Source: Acorus gramineus
Lineage: Eukaryota; Streptophyta; Magnoliopsida; Acorales; Acoraceae
Direction of reading: 5' to 3'
Length of the DNA stretch: 64,000 bases
NCBI GenBank assembly: GCA_030737835.1
Contig: JAUJYN010000016.1
Coordinates: 2,023,001-2,087,000, forward strand
Below the pieces are notes generated by a model. It searched no databases. It saw only the letters and a program-made list of their open reading frames with translations, and was not told the origin of the DNA. Every line of letters begins with the position of its first letter. Position 1 is the stretch's first letter. Position numbers and translations under genes: made by a program. Below, piece after piece: positions 1 through 12,380 of the stretch.

Positions 1-34
1 CACGTCTCTAGGACGGCCGCCCTGGGGCGTGACA
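1..34 (+). repeat. 3' end of a family-B long LTR
   Basis: The first 34 bases end in ggggcgtgaca. Their reverse complement matches the termini at 17196, 19230 and 58342 (tgtcacg, then cc-rich and ggccgtcc words), and a tgttacg variant sits at 54101. I read this as the last bases of a plus-oriented family-B LTR whose body lies outside the window. The family is defined by comparison of the copies in this window only. Confidence 0.5.
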
Positions 35-1090
35 ACCAGGTCCCATACTGTTTGTGCACTTTGTGGTGTAAGCCATACTATTTCAGGTCTAATTAGGTTG
101 CTATAGATTCCTTGTGGATTGGTTGCGTGTCGTTGGACCAAAAGTGAGTGGGTCTAGTCTCTTATGTAGTTTTCAAACTACCTATATTGTATATCATTCC
201 GCATCATGATTAGCTTAAATATACAACTGTTATTCTATCTATGGAGTACTTGAGCACATCATGATTTGTATGAGGCGTTTATTTTATATACATAACTCAT
301 ATATATGTCTTGGAGACTACATTATTCTTATTGCATGTATGTTATTGAATAATGAGTTGATCATGCATGTATATCATTGTTCTGCGTGACATCGTCTGCG
401 TGACACTGGTCTGCATGACCACGGCCCAGTGCGACCTTGTTTGCGTGACGTCTGCGTGACCAGGCTCTAGATGGAGCCCTCTGTGGCTGCTTGCCATGGA
501 TAGCGGGTTGCATATCCGTTGCATCATATGCATCATGTAGCATAGTATTTGGAGTCTGTGTGACTATTCCTCTAAAGAGATGCATTATTATTTTTACAAG
601 TTTAGTACCACTTACAAATGTTTTCTTTATTATGATATATCATGTTGTGCGTGACTCAGATTCTATAACTCCGTTATTTTCAAAGTTATTATTAACGGGA
701 CGCCATAGGTCCATTTATTAAGCGTGTGGTTGCTCACCCCTCATTATTTCCCCTTTTTCATATTAAAGGCTTTAGAGTGGTGGATCTCGTGTAGTAGCGA
801 TCGAGATAATGATTTTCGAAGCACTAGACTTGTGTAGAAGGTGTTAGTCATTCCTTAGCATGTAGAGGAAGCATATGTACGATAGTGTGGATATATTAAA
901 ATTGAGTCGTTCTCGATGTATATCGAATTTTTGTTGAATTTTAGCCTTGACAACATATGTATATATACGGTGATTTTTTTCTTATGTTCTCTGGAATTAA
1001 AGAATATTAATATTATGAGATTCGAGAAATTTAGTTAACGCAACCGGATTTCACGCTTCAAAATGGAATCGTGGATTCGGGGGCGTTACA
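35..1090 (+). repeat. Family-A long LTR, partial copy (A1)
   Basis: This segment parallels 21640-22806 in order. Both hold a leader word near agtgggtctagt, a run of short tgac-ending direct repeats (384-460 here), a gctcacccctc motif (732 here), a gtggatctcgtgtag word, and the terminus gggggcgttaca. The end at 1090 is supported by the same terminus at 22806 and, inverted, at 57129. No coding sequence is seen. The left border is where the family-B terminus stops. Confidence 0.55.
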
Positions 1091-1300
1091 ATGGATGCCA
1101 AAGAAGTTGAGAAATTCCATTGCTAACGAGGGCAATGAAAAGGAAAGCATACTTGACTTGATCTGGCCGAAGAAGAGCATCAAGGCCTTCGGATGTGGAG
1201 GAGGGGGCATATCTCCCACGTACTCCTCAACTATCACATTATCCAGGAATCGATCGAGCCATGAGAGCAAGAAGTTTAAGTGGTTCGAAACAATGAAAAT
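1091..1300 (-). pseudogene. Fragment of Tat-type antisense accessory ORF (Transposase_28-like)
   Basis: The minus strand encodes a peptide with VEEYVGDMPPPP, then LMLFFGQI and MEFLNFFG. These align in order with EEYVGEMPPPP, LFLFFGQI and MEFLSFFG at 34821-35363. That is the start of the domain Pfam calls 'putative gypsy type transposon' (Transposase_28), known as an extra antisense ORF in Tat-lineage Ty3/gypsy elements. The reading frame is cut at 1091 by the adjoining family-A LTR and appears frameshifted near its own start codon (about 1268). It is a dead fragment. Confidence 0.6.
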
Positions 1301-1594
1301 TGCATAGATGAAAAGAAAAGAAGAGGAAATGAACAGATATATATACAGGAACAGAAGCTCAACCGCCGCGCCATTTGGGAGAAAGTATGTCTTAAGTTCA
1401 TCATTCAAAGGGGAGAAGGTACCTAGAGACACCTGCCAGGTGGCGTTGAATAGAGCAGTGAAACGAAGAATCGACAAGTGTTTCACCTAAGAGTCACTGG
1501 ACCCAAGACTTGAAACCAATCGGCCTTGGAAGCTCGGCGGACCAGCCCATAAGCTGATCGGTCGATTCTTCTAGTCTCCCGATTATCGAAAGAC

Positions 1595-1610
1595 CAAAAG
1601 AATGGGGCAT
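1595..1610 (+). other. Polypurine tract of Tat-type element
   Basis: The purine-rich run accaaaagaatggggcat lies directly before tgtagaagacc, the start of the LTR at 1611. The same arrangement occurs before 35727 (ccaaaagaagggggcat). This fits a plus-strand priming site at the 3' end of an LTR retrotransposon. Confidence 0.6.
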
Positions 1611-2565
1611 TGTAGAAGACCAAATTTGTCATATAACAGGGTAAGGAATAAGGTCACATAAACAGAAGGCAATTGAGCTCAAACACCGGACTGAAAAGGG
1701 GGCTTGTCCATTAGGAGACATGCCCGACTAAGAAAGCCCTTAGCAAAAGCCCAACAGTTCAAATTACGAGGTGCCTTAGAGCAGGCCCACATCTTCCTTC
1801 AGGTCAGACTAATGAACAATCGAGTCGGATTCCTGAACAGACCAAATTAATGGACGGATTCAAATTATTTCTGACCTACATAAGATCCACGGACGATATT
1901 GTCCGACCAGGTTAGAACGACCGAGTACTAAAACCCGACCAGCAGTGGAAGCTATTGAACCATAAGGCTCGAGCTGGCTCAGGGGTCGTCCATACATCCG
2001 CATAAGCAGAGTAACGGAAGAGCAAAGGAATATTCCCTGACACAAGAAAAAGACTAAAGTGTCAAAGAATCAATTACAAGGAGCTGATCCCTAGGTTACA
2101 CGTGACCTCCGATCCAAAGCCACGTGGAGATCCCACAAATTGAGATATACTCACTCCCAAAAGTTAAGCTCAGCACACGCTCCTCCAATATAAAAGGGGG
2201 ACGTCTCCCTCTTCTCAAGGTACACAAAAAAAACATTTCTTCTCACACTTCATTCAATATAAGGATCCCAGAGAGCTCTTTCATAAGCGAGTCCACTAAC
2301 TTGAGCATCGGAGAGGCGTTAGTCAGCACTGTACTAATGTGAGTTTCAAGTGACTGGAGCCGAAGACGAAGATAGGCGGTTCACGGACAAAGTCTCACCT
2401 TGGATCACAAAAAGAGGCATGTTGGAGCTCCTTCTCGGATCTACATCGGAAGCCCGGATCAAAAACTAAAGAGGCCCATTAGAGCTCCTTCTCATATCTA
2501 CATCGAAAGCCCGGATCGAAAGCTAATCCAGCCCAAGAGGAGACAATCTGATTTTATCTCCCACA
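1611..2565 (+). repeat. Tat-type LTR, copy 1 (955 bp)
   Basis: It starts tgtagaagacc and ends ctcccaca, matching the copy at 35727-36575 along its length. Shared landmarks are a TATA box (tataaaaggggg near 2190), the words cggagaggcgttag and gagtttca, and the ccaca end. It lies just downstream of a polypurine tract and an antisense accessory-ORF fragment, so it is a 3' LTR in plus orientation. No matching 5' LTR is visible and no TSD can be tested. Confidence 0.7.
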
Positions 2566-3301
2566 TAAGTAATTACTAAACTTGTGGAAGGGTAAAACGA
2601 AAATAAAAAAGTAACAGATAAAAGCAAATCCAATCCAAATATTATTTAAATCTTGTGTATCTTTTGAATACTTTTAAAATTTTAAAATTTAACTAATTAT
2701 ATAATATTAGTAATTAATCAATTGTTTAAATGATAGAAAAGAAAATGAAAATATTAGATCAAAATCTTTTTAATAAGTAATAAATATAAATAAAAAAATA
2801 CATGGGTGTTGCACCATCAGAGGACCTCTCACCTCATCTACATTTGTTGAGGAGACTCACATGAATCCATTTATAAAAAAATAAAAATAAAAAATTAACG
2901 AGGTATATACCTCATTAATGCAAGTAAAGAAGGCTATCGAGATATGAGACTCTGCTATTGAGAATAGAAAAAAAAAAATAGTATAACAGCACTACATTTT
3001 TGGCAAACGTCCAACCAGTTACTAATCAAATCTAAAAATTTTCCATGCTTGACGATGTGAACTATAGTTTCTGCTGTTTAGTTTCCATGTTCGTGATAGT
3101 ATTACTATCCCATTAACGAATTATTTAAGATTATACAGAAAACTTTGTGAAGTCTCTCGAAAACTGTGAATGCATTAAGTCTTGAAACCCCAAAACAGCG
3201 GGCGTAGCATTTTACTGAATGTAAACTTTCTAAAAATCCCAGTGTGAATGGCGAACCTCAATCCCAAAGCACACCGATCCAAATGCCTCGAAAATAAGAT
3301 T
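2566..3301. other. AT-rich intergenic DNA and presumed 3' UTR of the TMEM18-like gene
   Basis: No gene is visible. The left part is low-complexity AT-rich DNA containing a block (about 2780-2930) with words shared with 36600-36790, 46930-47180 and 51430-51610: atacatgggtg and a pair of gaggtatatacctcatt-like words. The right part presumably holds the 3' UTR and polyadenylation signal of the minus-strand gene ending at 3302. Confidence 0.4.
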
Positions 3302-6300
3302 TTATTTCTGCTTGGCCTGAGAGAGCCTAGCTCGGTGTCTGAGCTCTGCTCGTTTCCACTTCACAATAAGATGACACAGTGAGAAAAGGGCGTTTACCTG
3401 AAAAAAAAAAAAGGAAAAATAAGAAACAATAAGGGTACAGTAACGGTGAAGTAATTATCAAGGAGTCTTTGTTACTGACCACAATTACAATGCTTATCAA
3501 AAGAAGAGGACCAGACCAAAGTGTCGAGAAGAAGAGGCCATGTGGATCAAAGTAATTCTGACCAGAAAAGCTTTGCCAGTTCTTTGCCAGAAATGTATTG
3601 ATTGTCTCAGCCATGTATACACCAGTAACTGCAGGATGAGGAAACTCCATATAATATTAGGATCTGACTAGACTTAGCTCTTACAAACATGACAATATAA
3701 CCCACTAAAAAAAATACCCACAAAAAAAAATGAAATTTTCACAAAGCCATAAATCTGATGCAATTTGTAGAGAAAACAATGAGACAGTAACTCAGATGTC
3801 AAACATATTTATTTCTTATTTTCTTATCAGTATTTTCCCTCTCTTGATGACAAGTTGTGGTGCCAATGATATGAAATGACAACCATGAAATATGAGATGG
3901 CACATAATTTTCAGAACTCATTTGCCAATTTAACATTTATGTATTTGCAATACAACACCTTTAGAATCTCAATAATCCAACTTGTGCCCATGTCTAGTTT
4001 ACACATACCAAGGAAACTGCCACGACAACTGCCTTTAGGGACAAAAAAGAGACAAAATCAACCTAGTGATGCATTCATCTTTCACAGAAGCCATAATTTT
4101 AATGGCTAGAAACAAATGAAACTATTCTCTGCAATCTTAAATGGCCATCACTTTTCAACCTGGAATCGCATTGCCAATAAGGCCGCAGGATGCGGCCTCT
4201 TTCTGTTTGATATCTGTTTCCTCACATTTCTAATGAAATTCTGATAGCACAAGTCTTTCATCCCTAGCATATAATTTCAAAATTCAAAACATGTCGATAA
4301 AATTCATATGCATTCCCAGGATCTGCAGTGGCTTTTGGCCCTTCTTATAGTGAAAACAAGCGAGCGAAGAAGAAACACAGAGAAGCTTTTTGTAGTAAGA
4401 TTTCACAGCATATGCGCGCACCTCCACATTACCATATACAAATTGAATGCCAGAAAACACACAAGAGTGCCTCAATTGACTGTCAATCTAGATTAATTTG
4501 TTAGAAAAAAGTAATCAGGACAGCATCTTTAGGAATAGGCCTCACTGAGGAGAAATATAAGGAATACAGGCAGTTTTCATTGAGATGATTTCCATCAGAT
4601 TGCCTTATTCAACATCCACCATATTAAGGAACACAACTGTAATTAAAATCAGACAATTTGAGAATTCAAAGGTATCTTATTTGAGATGTATTTCTTGTAT
4701 ATATAAATCCCCAAATCATGAACTAGTTTAATGTTGCTTCTCAAAATATAGAACTCTGAAACCCCAAACATAGTGAGAGTTAAACTTGTTGCACAGAAAA
4801 AAAAACTAATCAGTAAACAAGAATTTAAACATGAAGTGTATATAATATTGTCTGGGATGTCGTCCTTGGGATCTCCAGTTAAGTAGAAAGCAGAGCTTGA
4901 ATAAGAGGTTTGGATAACAGAAGAAAGTCACCCACAAAATATTTCCACAGCAAGGGAAGAAATAGCCACCCATATAATAACTAGAGCAATGTGACTATAG
5001 TATACAAATATTTTTTGAGAAAAAACTATAGAATACAAATATAAATGTAATGACTACGAAATAAATCAAGAACTAGCCCCTGCCTTAACATTAGTCAGAT
5101 ATAATATGGTTTAGTAAGAATGGTGTTCTAATGATTTTCCATCTGTAAAATCTTTATATCATATGATTTATATATTTATTTTGCTAGGTAAGTCAGCTGT
5201 ATTTTATTGATTGTAAAAATGAGAAGTACAAGAGGTGAGGGCCCAGCGCCCTAAAATGATTATAATGTCTTTATATCATATAATTTGAAGACAATCAATG
5301 AGTAAATGGATGTGGTTGAGTGGATTTGAGCAATCCTTAATTAATAATGAAAACTCACATCCTGAGCACTTAAGTAGTGATGCATCTAAAGTACAAATTA
5401 AGCAAAATGATGTCATGTCAAAGATTTCAGAAAATGCTCTCATGTCATGTCAAAGATTTCAGAAAATGATGTCATGTCATGTCATCTAAAGTGATGACAT
5501 GACATGTCATGTCAAAGATTTCAGAAAATGATGTCATGTCATGTCATCTAAAGTGATGCAAAAATGCTCATGTTCTTGATGAATGAAGATTTCAGAAAAT
5601 GATGTTGGTAGATATTTAAAATACTGATCAAGATAATTTGCCAACTGTCAACATCTTTACTTTATGAAAAAAAGGGTCAAATAAATAATGTCTTCATCAA
5701 AGATTCCATGTAAAAATTGCATCACAACTGATTAACCATGTATAGGCCTCCATAAAAAACTCGCAGAACGAATCAACCAATATCATAAGCTGAAAAACGA
5801 ATTCTATATGTCATGTCAAACTCAAAGACGCACATTTTTTTAGGTGGAGGGGAGGCCAAGTAAAAATATGATAATATAAATACATCATAACTGAAAAGTG
5901 AGAGGTTCAATTCATCATAAAGTTCACGAGTCCACAGAAGCAGTTGTTTCCCATAATTTTGGATCCTCTGCCAGGAGAAAATTATGAACATAATACTAAA
6001 AGAAATCATTCAAATACCTAAAATAGTTTCATGCTTAAATGTGTTATCTTGCATTTTGTCTTTTGACAATACATATAATTAAACGTATACCATTTTCATG
6101 CTTGTGCCAACATAAAGTTGATGTGCTGCCATTTGAAGTGAGGAAAAAATAGAAAAGTATATATGGTAATGTGAATAATTCACTAATTTCTTTTACTCTT
6201 GAAAATATCAGGTAACTCACACCTTTACTACTTCAACCTTTTAGAATGACAGGGTTACTGAATCTTACATGCCATAAGTGCCAAAAAAGATTGAAAATTG

Positions 6301-9167
6301 ACATTCTTCCTTGAAATGAAGGTTATCAGAAGCAAAGTTGCATGGAATAACATCAGGCATATCAACCAAGTTTCCTGTATGGCAACAAGTGAGTAAAATG
6401 ATAAAAATGTTCAGAAGTAGTATCATAACATCAGTTTAACATATAATGAATTTATGTCCCAAAATGAGAACGCAGAAACAACAGATGAATCACATGTAAT
6501 CCGCAATAAGGAAAGTTAGCAGGTGCGTAGCTTGGCATGTACCAAACAATTGAGTAAAAAGGTGAAAGACCACTCTAGTAATTCTTGAACAATTGCACAG
6601 GGGTGATTGATAGTGTGTACTCTATCTCCCCCAAAATGTTTAACATAGCAACATGATATACAGATTTCAGAGATCCAAGAAGTATTCCATTATTTTCTTC
6701 CAAAAAAAAAAAAGTATTCCATTGTAAGAATAGTTCGAGTCTGGAACTAGAAAATCATTCTTAAATGATACCTTTCCTGTTCCAGGTCAGATGTTCCAGG
6801 AATCTTAACTTTTAGCCAGACTTTTGACAAAAATAAACAATAAAAAGGCTGTAACCCAGTGTGGTCCAGCATATAACATAGGGTGTTGAGAGGGAAGAAA
6901 CCAGGTTAAATCCTAGCTTTTGGCATTTTTTACAAAGTGGCCACTGTAAGGAATAAATAAATAAATAAATTCATATTAGCCCAAGCATACCATTTGTCCA
7001 TGCAATGACCCATAATTTTGACAAAAATTGCCAAACAAATTAGTCCAGAAGTAATCAGCTCAGAACTTTAGGTCCAGCATCACTTTACTATGGTTTTTTT
7101 TTTTTTATCTAAACCGCTTCAAATAAGTAACAAAGACCATCTAAGTGTTCATGAAATAGGTTGGCAATCATAACCCCACTAGAGGGTCCATTAATCATGT
7201 GGTTCTATCTTCATATGAGCATGGTTATGCAATGGAAACATGAAAAAATTTCAACTCCTACATATATATCCACAAAATAACCTAAAATGTTCAAAATTTA
7301 AAACAAAATCACAGGATATGCAAAAATTAGGACTTTTCTTGCTTTCATCAGTATCTATCTACAGATCATTGTGGTACAAAACCATTGTAGAGACTTGAGA
7401 TCCAGAAGAATGGAAATAAATGGCACAAGTATCAACTTCTAAATACATATGTTGGCAGGGTTTGCACAATCGATTAATTAATTCATGCAGCACCTCTTTG
7501 AATTTTGCATTAGCACTGCCACGAATATGACAGGTTGCACTTCAGATTTTAGAAATGGCATCTTCAAGAGGGAGATGATGTGTTTCACTGGAATGCACAC
7601 AGATTGACTCTAAAAGTAATTTTCTTAATTTCATACCACACCACTAGAGACATTGAATGTACATAACACTTTCCAATTTCCACTCCATCTGGCAGAGAGT
7701 AAATCAGGGAAAATGTTCAGATTAGAACAGCCTCTTTCAGTGTAATGGATGCAAGCATCCCCTTCATAGGCGTGTCCAGAGTCATTACATTTGACAAATG
7801 CAATATACTCACATGAAGTTCAATACTCAACTTCATCTCCATTGTGAAGTTCCCTTTGGTAAATTAACCTTTTGTGGATCGCTTCCATAGCAACCAAAAC
7901 TAGCCAGACATAACACAAAAAGTTTGGACAAAAAAGAAATAGTGAATCTACACATTCATCTTTACCAGGGAACTACTAGAAAGCAAGTGATGAACTTGTC
8001 TTCTAAATTAGATCCAGTCTTGTGAATGAAAGCCCTTTTATTGCCCAAAAAGTTGTAGTAAACACCAATGAGATTCAGTAGATACAGATCATGCTAACTT
8101 TCCTCAAATAACTGAGAGTAAGCTTGTCAAAAAAAAAAGATTCTTCTGCCCAGATATGGGAGAAGACAAAGTAGTGTACATGCACAAGTGGTTGGAACCC
8201 ACATCCGCCAAGAATTAAGACTGGGTGGGTAAGATTCAAAGCAAAATTGAGAAGTTTCCTTGAAAAAACAAGAAGAAGAAGCATAACAGAGCACGGTGCC
8301 TGAAATTCAAATATAAAAGATCAAAGGAAGGAAGCATGCACTATTATCCCAATCTATTTACTTAATTGACAATTAGATTCATGATCTCAGAGTAACCACT
8401 AGACTATTACTTAATCAAAGGAGTGAAGGATGGAAAACACACAAATCCTTTTTCTAGAGTGGATTTGTACAATGCAAAAGCAAGACATAGGTTTCACTAA
8501 ATTCGAACCTAATCTATTCATAAACCCAAAAAATCTCAAAAACACTCTTCTAAATTTGCTCTCTACACCACTAAAAAAAAAAAAAGTGAAGACCGTGTTT
8601 TAGGCCGGGTTTTAATGTTTTTGTTTTAATTTTCTCTACTCTCCAACCAATTTCAGATGTTGTAATTCGATCTATAATTTCTAGAAACGACAATCCCCCA
8701 TCTTTCTTAAGAAATTTGGAAGACGGAAGCTTCATCGACATTGTAACTTTAAGGACTATGAGAAAAATCCGATAACCTCCAGAACTCCAAACTCGCTCAC
8801 TCCACTGAAGAGACATTAACATAAAGTAGCTAAAATGACTCCTTTTCCCCAAAACATTCTCTCACTTAGTGAGAACCATTCGTTTTCAATTTGATAGCGT
8901 AGATGAAAGACTTACTTCCATTTCTCATGCAAGATCAAGCAATAGTGGGCTTATGCAAATACGATGAAAACCCTAGAATGAACGATGTGCGAGCGACGAA
9001 GGATGAGCAACTACCGTCCAATCGATGACGTGGAAGAAGCCGACAAAGTTGGCGTAGGCGGGGGCGAAACCGCGGCGGAGATCAGTGGAGAGCCTCTCGA
9101 AGAGGTCCGCCACCAGGTCCGCGTGCTCCCTCATCGCCGTCCTCACCCCTTCCATGGCCGAACCCAT
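3302..9167 (-). CDS. TMEM18: TMEM18-like nuclear-envelope membrane protein gene
   Basis: Minus-strand gene with long introns. Exon 1 (9167-9015) encodes MGSAMEGVRTAMREHADL, then a segment ending NFVGFFHVIDWT, followed by a gt donor. A later exon (3628-3480) reads VYMAETIN, KNWQSFSGQNYFDPHG and LWSGPLLLISIVIV. The last exon (3397-3302) reads VNALFSLCHLIVKWKRAELR and ends QAKQK before TAA. Acceptors, donors and phases agree for the last two exons. These motifs are diagnostic of the plant TMEM18 family (about 160 residues, several membrane helices, basic tail), associated with the nuclear membrane. The exon for the first membrane segment was not resolved; 8298-8220 is the best candidate (SRKLLNFAL) but its frame does not join cleanly. 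Either a small exon was missed or the gene carries a frameshift there. The symbol is by family resemblance. Confidence 0.8.
3629..8990 (-). other. Long introns of the TMEM18-like gene
   Basis: About 5.4 kb of AT-rich sequence between the first exon and the exon at 3480-3628. Apart from the candidate exon near 8220-8298 I see no coding stretch. It contains one cluster of short tandem repeats (5400-5570), simple A and T runs, and a short (aaat)n run near 6955. No intact transposon was recognised. Confidence 0.5.
5400..5570. repeat. Tandem repeat built on atgtcatgtc
   Basis: The words gatgtcatgtc and aaagatttcagaaaatg recur several times in direct orientation with variable spacing, mixed with catctaaagtgatg. 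It lies in an intron of the TMEM18-like gene. Confidence 0.7.
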
Positions 9168-9205
9168 TAAACAGACACTGTAGAGGCGGAGGGAGGGAAC
9201 CCTGT

Positions 9206-9232
9206 GAGAGATAGAGAGAGAGAGAGAGAGAG
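9206..9232. repeat. (GA)n microsatellite
   Basis: A run of about ten GA dinucleotides just upstream of the TMEM18-like start codon. On the minus strand it is a CT tract, typical of plant 5' leaders. Confidence 0.75.
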
Positions 9233-9727
9233 TTTACACCTCGGATCTGACGAGGTTGTCCGTGGGATGGGATCTGGGGTCACCTTGAGCAGGAGGCGAA
9301 TAGGAGGGAACAGGGGAAGAATAGGTATAAAAAATTGTTTAGGTAAAAGAATGGACGGTAACAATTATATTAAAAATATAAAAATAAATTGATATTTGAA
9401 TTTTACTGCATGAGATAAAAAGAATAGATGGGAACAGGTCATGCCATCTCGCTCAGGATTTGGAGGATGAGAGGATTAAGGTGGTGTTTGGCTGTGTCAA
9501 ATATAAGAGCTTATCAGCTGAAAACTGAATTTCAGAGCTTAATATGTATGATAAACCGTTTGGTTGACAGCTCAATTTCTCTGATTATTATACCTCTTTC
9601 AGATGAATACCTCTTTTAAATTTAAGCTCAATCCCGTCACTTATTAATCCGTAGTTGCGAACCGCATATTTTCGTCCAACGTGAAATGACTCTTTTACCC
9701 CTGCTACTAACCCAAATTTACAGCCCC

Positions 9728-9735
9728 TATATAAG
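9728..9735 (+). promoter_or_regulatory. TATA box of the Myb/SANT-like gene
   Basis: tatataag lies just before a CT-rich stretch (ctctctctctcctcacccc) typical of a transcription start and 5' leader. It is followed by an untranslated exon ending at a gt donor at 10076. Confidence 0.6.
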
Positions 9736-9759
9736 GTAGCCGACCAGCCCTCTCTCTCT

Positions 9760-10075
9760 CCTCACCCCTCTCTGCGTCGACTGAATCAAAGAACGAAATA
9801 AAGGGGATCGAGGGGGGGGCAAACCCTAATCGGCGGAACAGGTGGAGTCGTCCCTCTCTCATCGCCAAACAACCCCGATCTGCTCCGGTGTAGGTCATCC
9901 TTAACCCCTCTCTCTCCACTGTGACGTGAAGAATCGGGTTCCTCTCTGTTCTTGCCACCCCCGATCGCCGGACCTCCACCACCATCGCGGAGCAGCATCA
10001 CCATCTCCGTCTCCGCCTCCCGACAGTCCGAGCTCCTCCCTCCTCTTCGGATTGCCGCCACAGCCAAACATCGAG
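9760..10075 (+). other. 5' untranslated exon of the Myb/SANT-like gene
   Basis: A C- and CT-rich leader ends at cgag followed by the donor gtaatacc. The matching acceptor is aatgtag at 12371-12377, one codon before the start ATG at 12381. The 2.3 kb intron (10076-12377) has no supported coding sequence. Confidence 0.5.
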
Positions 10076-12380
10076 GTAATACCACTCGTTCCAGCTAGGT
10101 CTTCCTTTTTTTTTTAATGTTAAGCCCTTTTTCATTGTGGGTTTGTTGATGTGTTGCTTTGAAACATGTGCTTCTATTGTGCAAATGGTTGATAGAGATG
10201 TGTGATCTATTGAATATTAACCTAATTTGGTGCTAACACAGGGGATCCCTTGAAATTAGTTTTGTTTGTTGCTTCTTATGTATAAATAGAGACTCATTGT
10301 ATTGAGGATATGCATTATGAACTCATTTCGGTTTAGGGTGTGAGATTAGAGCGCTACTTTAGTTTAAAAATATGTAGGTCTTGTGGAATCTTGAAAGGGA
10401 TCTATGAAAAAATGGTAGTGGTTAAGAGCGGTTTGTAATGGAAACAAGTTTTTAACTATGCTTATGAATGGAATGTTTAGGTTAATTTAGACATGGGAGT
10501 AGAATAAAGGAACACCTCTTACTGTTCTATACTCATGTATGAAAAAAATTGTGCTATCAAACCTTCATGGGAGTGAAATTAATTCCCCTATACAAGGTAA
10601 TATGTAGGTGGTATGGACACAAACATGATTTCCTTTCCTAAAACCGGTTGGTTTTGTGGTTGATATGTGAATTTGGGGATTTAAAAAACCACATCCAAAT
10701 AAGGGGTTTGGGTTAGCTGTTGATGTGGATGTTTCTTGTATTTAATTTGATTGGTAATCATAGTGATGCATTACCAAATTGATTTATACAATGACACAGG
10801 ATTCATATAAGAAAAGGACAGGTGGTATGAAAAATCATGTGCAATGATGATGGTTGCTTACTTGAAAATGTGATGACCTTGAACTGCAATGTAGATAAAA
10901 TGTTTTTCCATTTGGATTCATTGAAGGTCAGTGAAGCTCTTAAATCATAACTGCAGTTAGCAAGCAATCAATTTTAGGTTCAAGTGAATTCTACTTGGCT
11001 TTTGAAGGGTTATGTAGCCCTTGTAAGAGTTGAGCATCTTCACGTTTTGCCTGTCAATGTAAAATTATTAGTCTCTCCTTTGAATGTTTACACTATAGTT
11101 TTGCAAGGAAGTTTTTCTTCTTTAGCAGAAGATTAAATATGAAGTGACATTCAAGACCCTACGGAGTATAGATTTATATAGAAGTTTGAAAAAGGGAGGC
11201 AATGGAGGTAGAGTCAACATTGTATAAATGGAAAGCTGATTCTAAATGAAAAGGTAAAAGAGATGGTTTGAACCTATAAATGACAGAAAGATCTATCAAC
11301 TAATAAATGCTGGTGCTAGAAGGATGATAGTCATTATTGCTGAATATTCTCTTTACAGCTCTGATTAGGATGTTTAAATCCATACAAACAAATATTGAAA
11401 GAAACAAAAGAGAAAAAAAAATCTGAGATTCCCAATGCATCAGAAATTACCTCACTTTCACTAACATTGGAACATTGAATAACTACATGAATTTGAGCTT
11501 AAAAGCTTCACCAAATACAAAATTCAAATATTTCATATTCTCCGTCTTTTCTCTAACATCCAGACCCTATTACATGCTCTAAAAGCACTTAAACAATCTG
11601 AGATTTCCCCCTCTGAAGTTAACTGTATTTTGACTGTCCAACGGTTAAGACTTCTTTATTTGTTGCTCGATGACGGTTACAAATATTAATCTGTCTCTGG
11701 GTGGCTGTTACTTCTTTGAATCCACTGGGGAAAAGATGGTTAAAAATGTTGTTACCATCCTTCTAACAGGGTCTTCATAAACTCATCTTAAATTATTGCA
11801 AATATTCGACAGTTGATTTATTTTTGCTGGTTTCATATGGTCACTTTTCTTTTAACCATCCATGTAGATTAGGCTATTGTTGTTCCTGAACCAATTTGTA
11901 AAAAAAAAACCCAAAAATTTAAATGCAAGGAGGTAACTCCTGGTTTCAACTTCCCTGCATAGTTAAATTTGTCGATTATGGAGGTGAGGCTCGTCAAAGG
12001 TGTATGATGTGAGACCTAAGGAATGTGAAGATAAATTCTCAACCATTTTGGGGATCTCTATCTGATTTTATAGTGTGTGTTTCTTGGTAATTCCATGTCA
12101 TAACATAACCAATGAAAATGTTACGCTCAATCCTTTTTGCACACGTTTTGATTTTTTTTTGAAGTATATATTATGCTAATGAAGTACACTACATACTCGT
12201 ATGAATTGAATGCATATATTTTCCATTTCAAGCTGTGGTGTATGTTTAGGGTTTAATTACACTAGGAGAACGGTTTAGGAAGACTATCCACCACTTACCA
12301 ATTTAGGAAGACCCGACATGTTGATGAAGTTGCATATTGGTTTGAAACTCTCACCATTTTTTTTTTTTGGAATGTAGAAC

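Noticed and set aside
5400-5570. Tandem repeat as a CRISPR array
   Set aside because: Irregular spacing, no unique spacers, plant nuclear context.
9707-10117. 90-100 codon frames in the leader of the Myb/SANT-like gene
   Set aside because: CT/CG-rich leader DNA open on both strands; no recognisable domain and no ATG in frame with the downstream exon.
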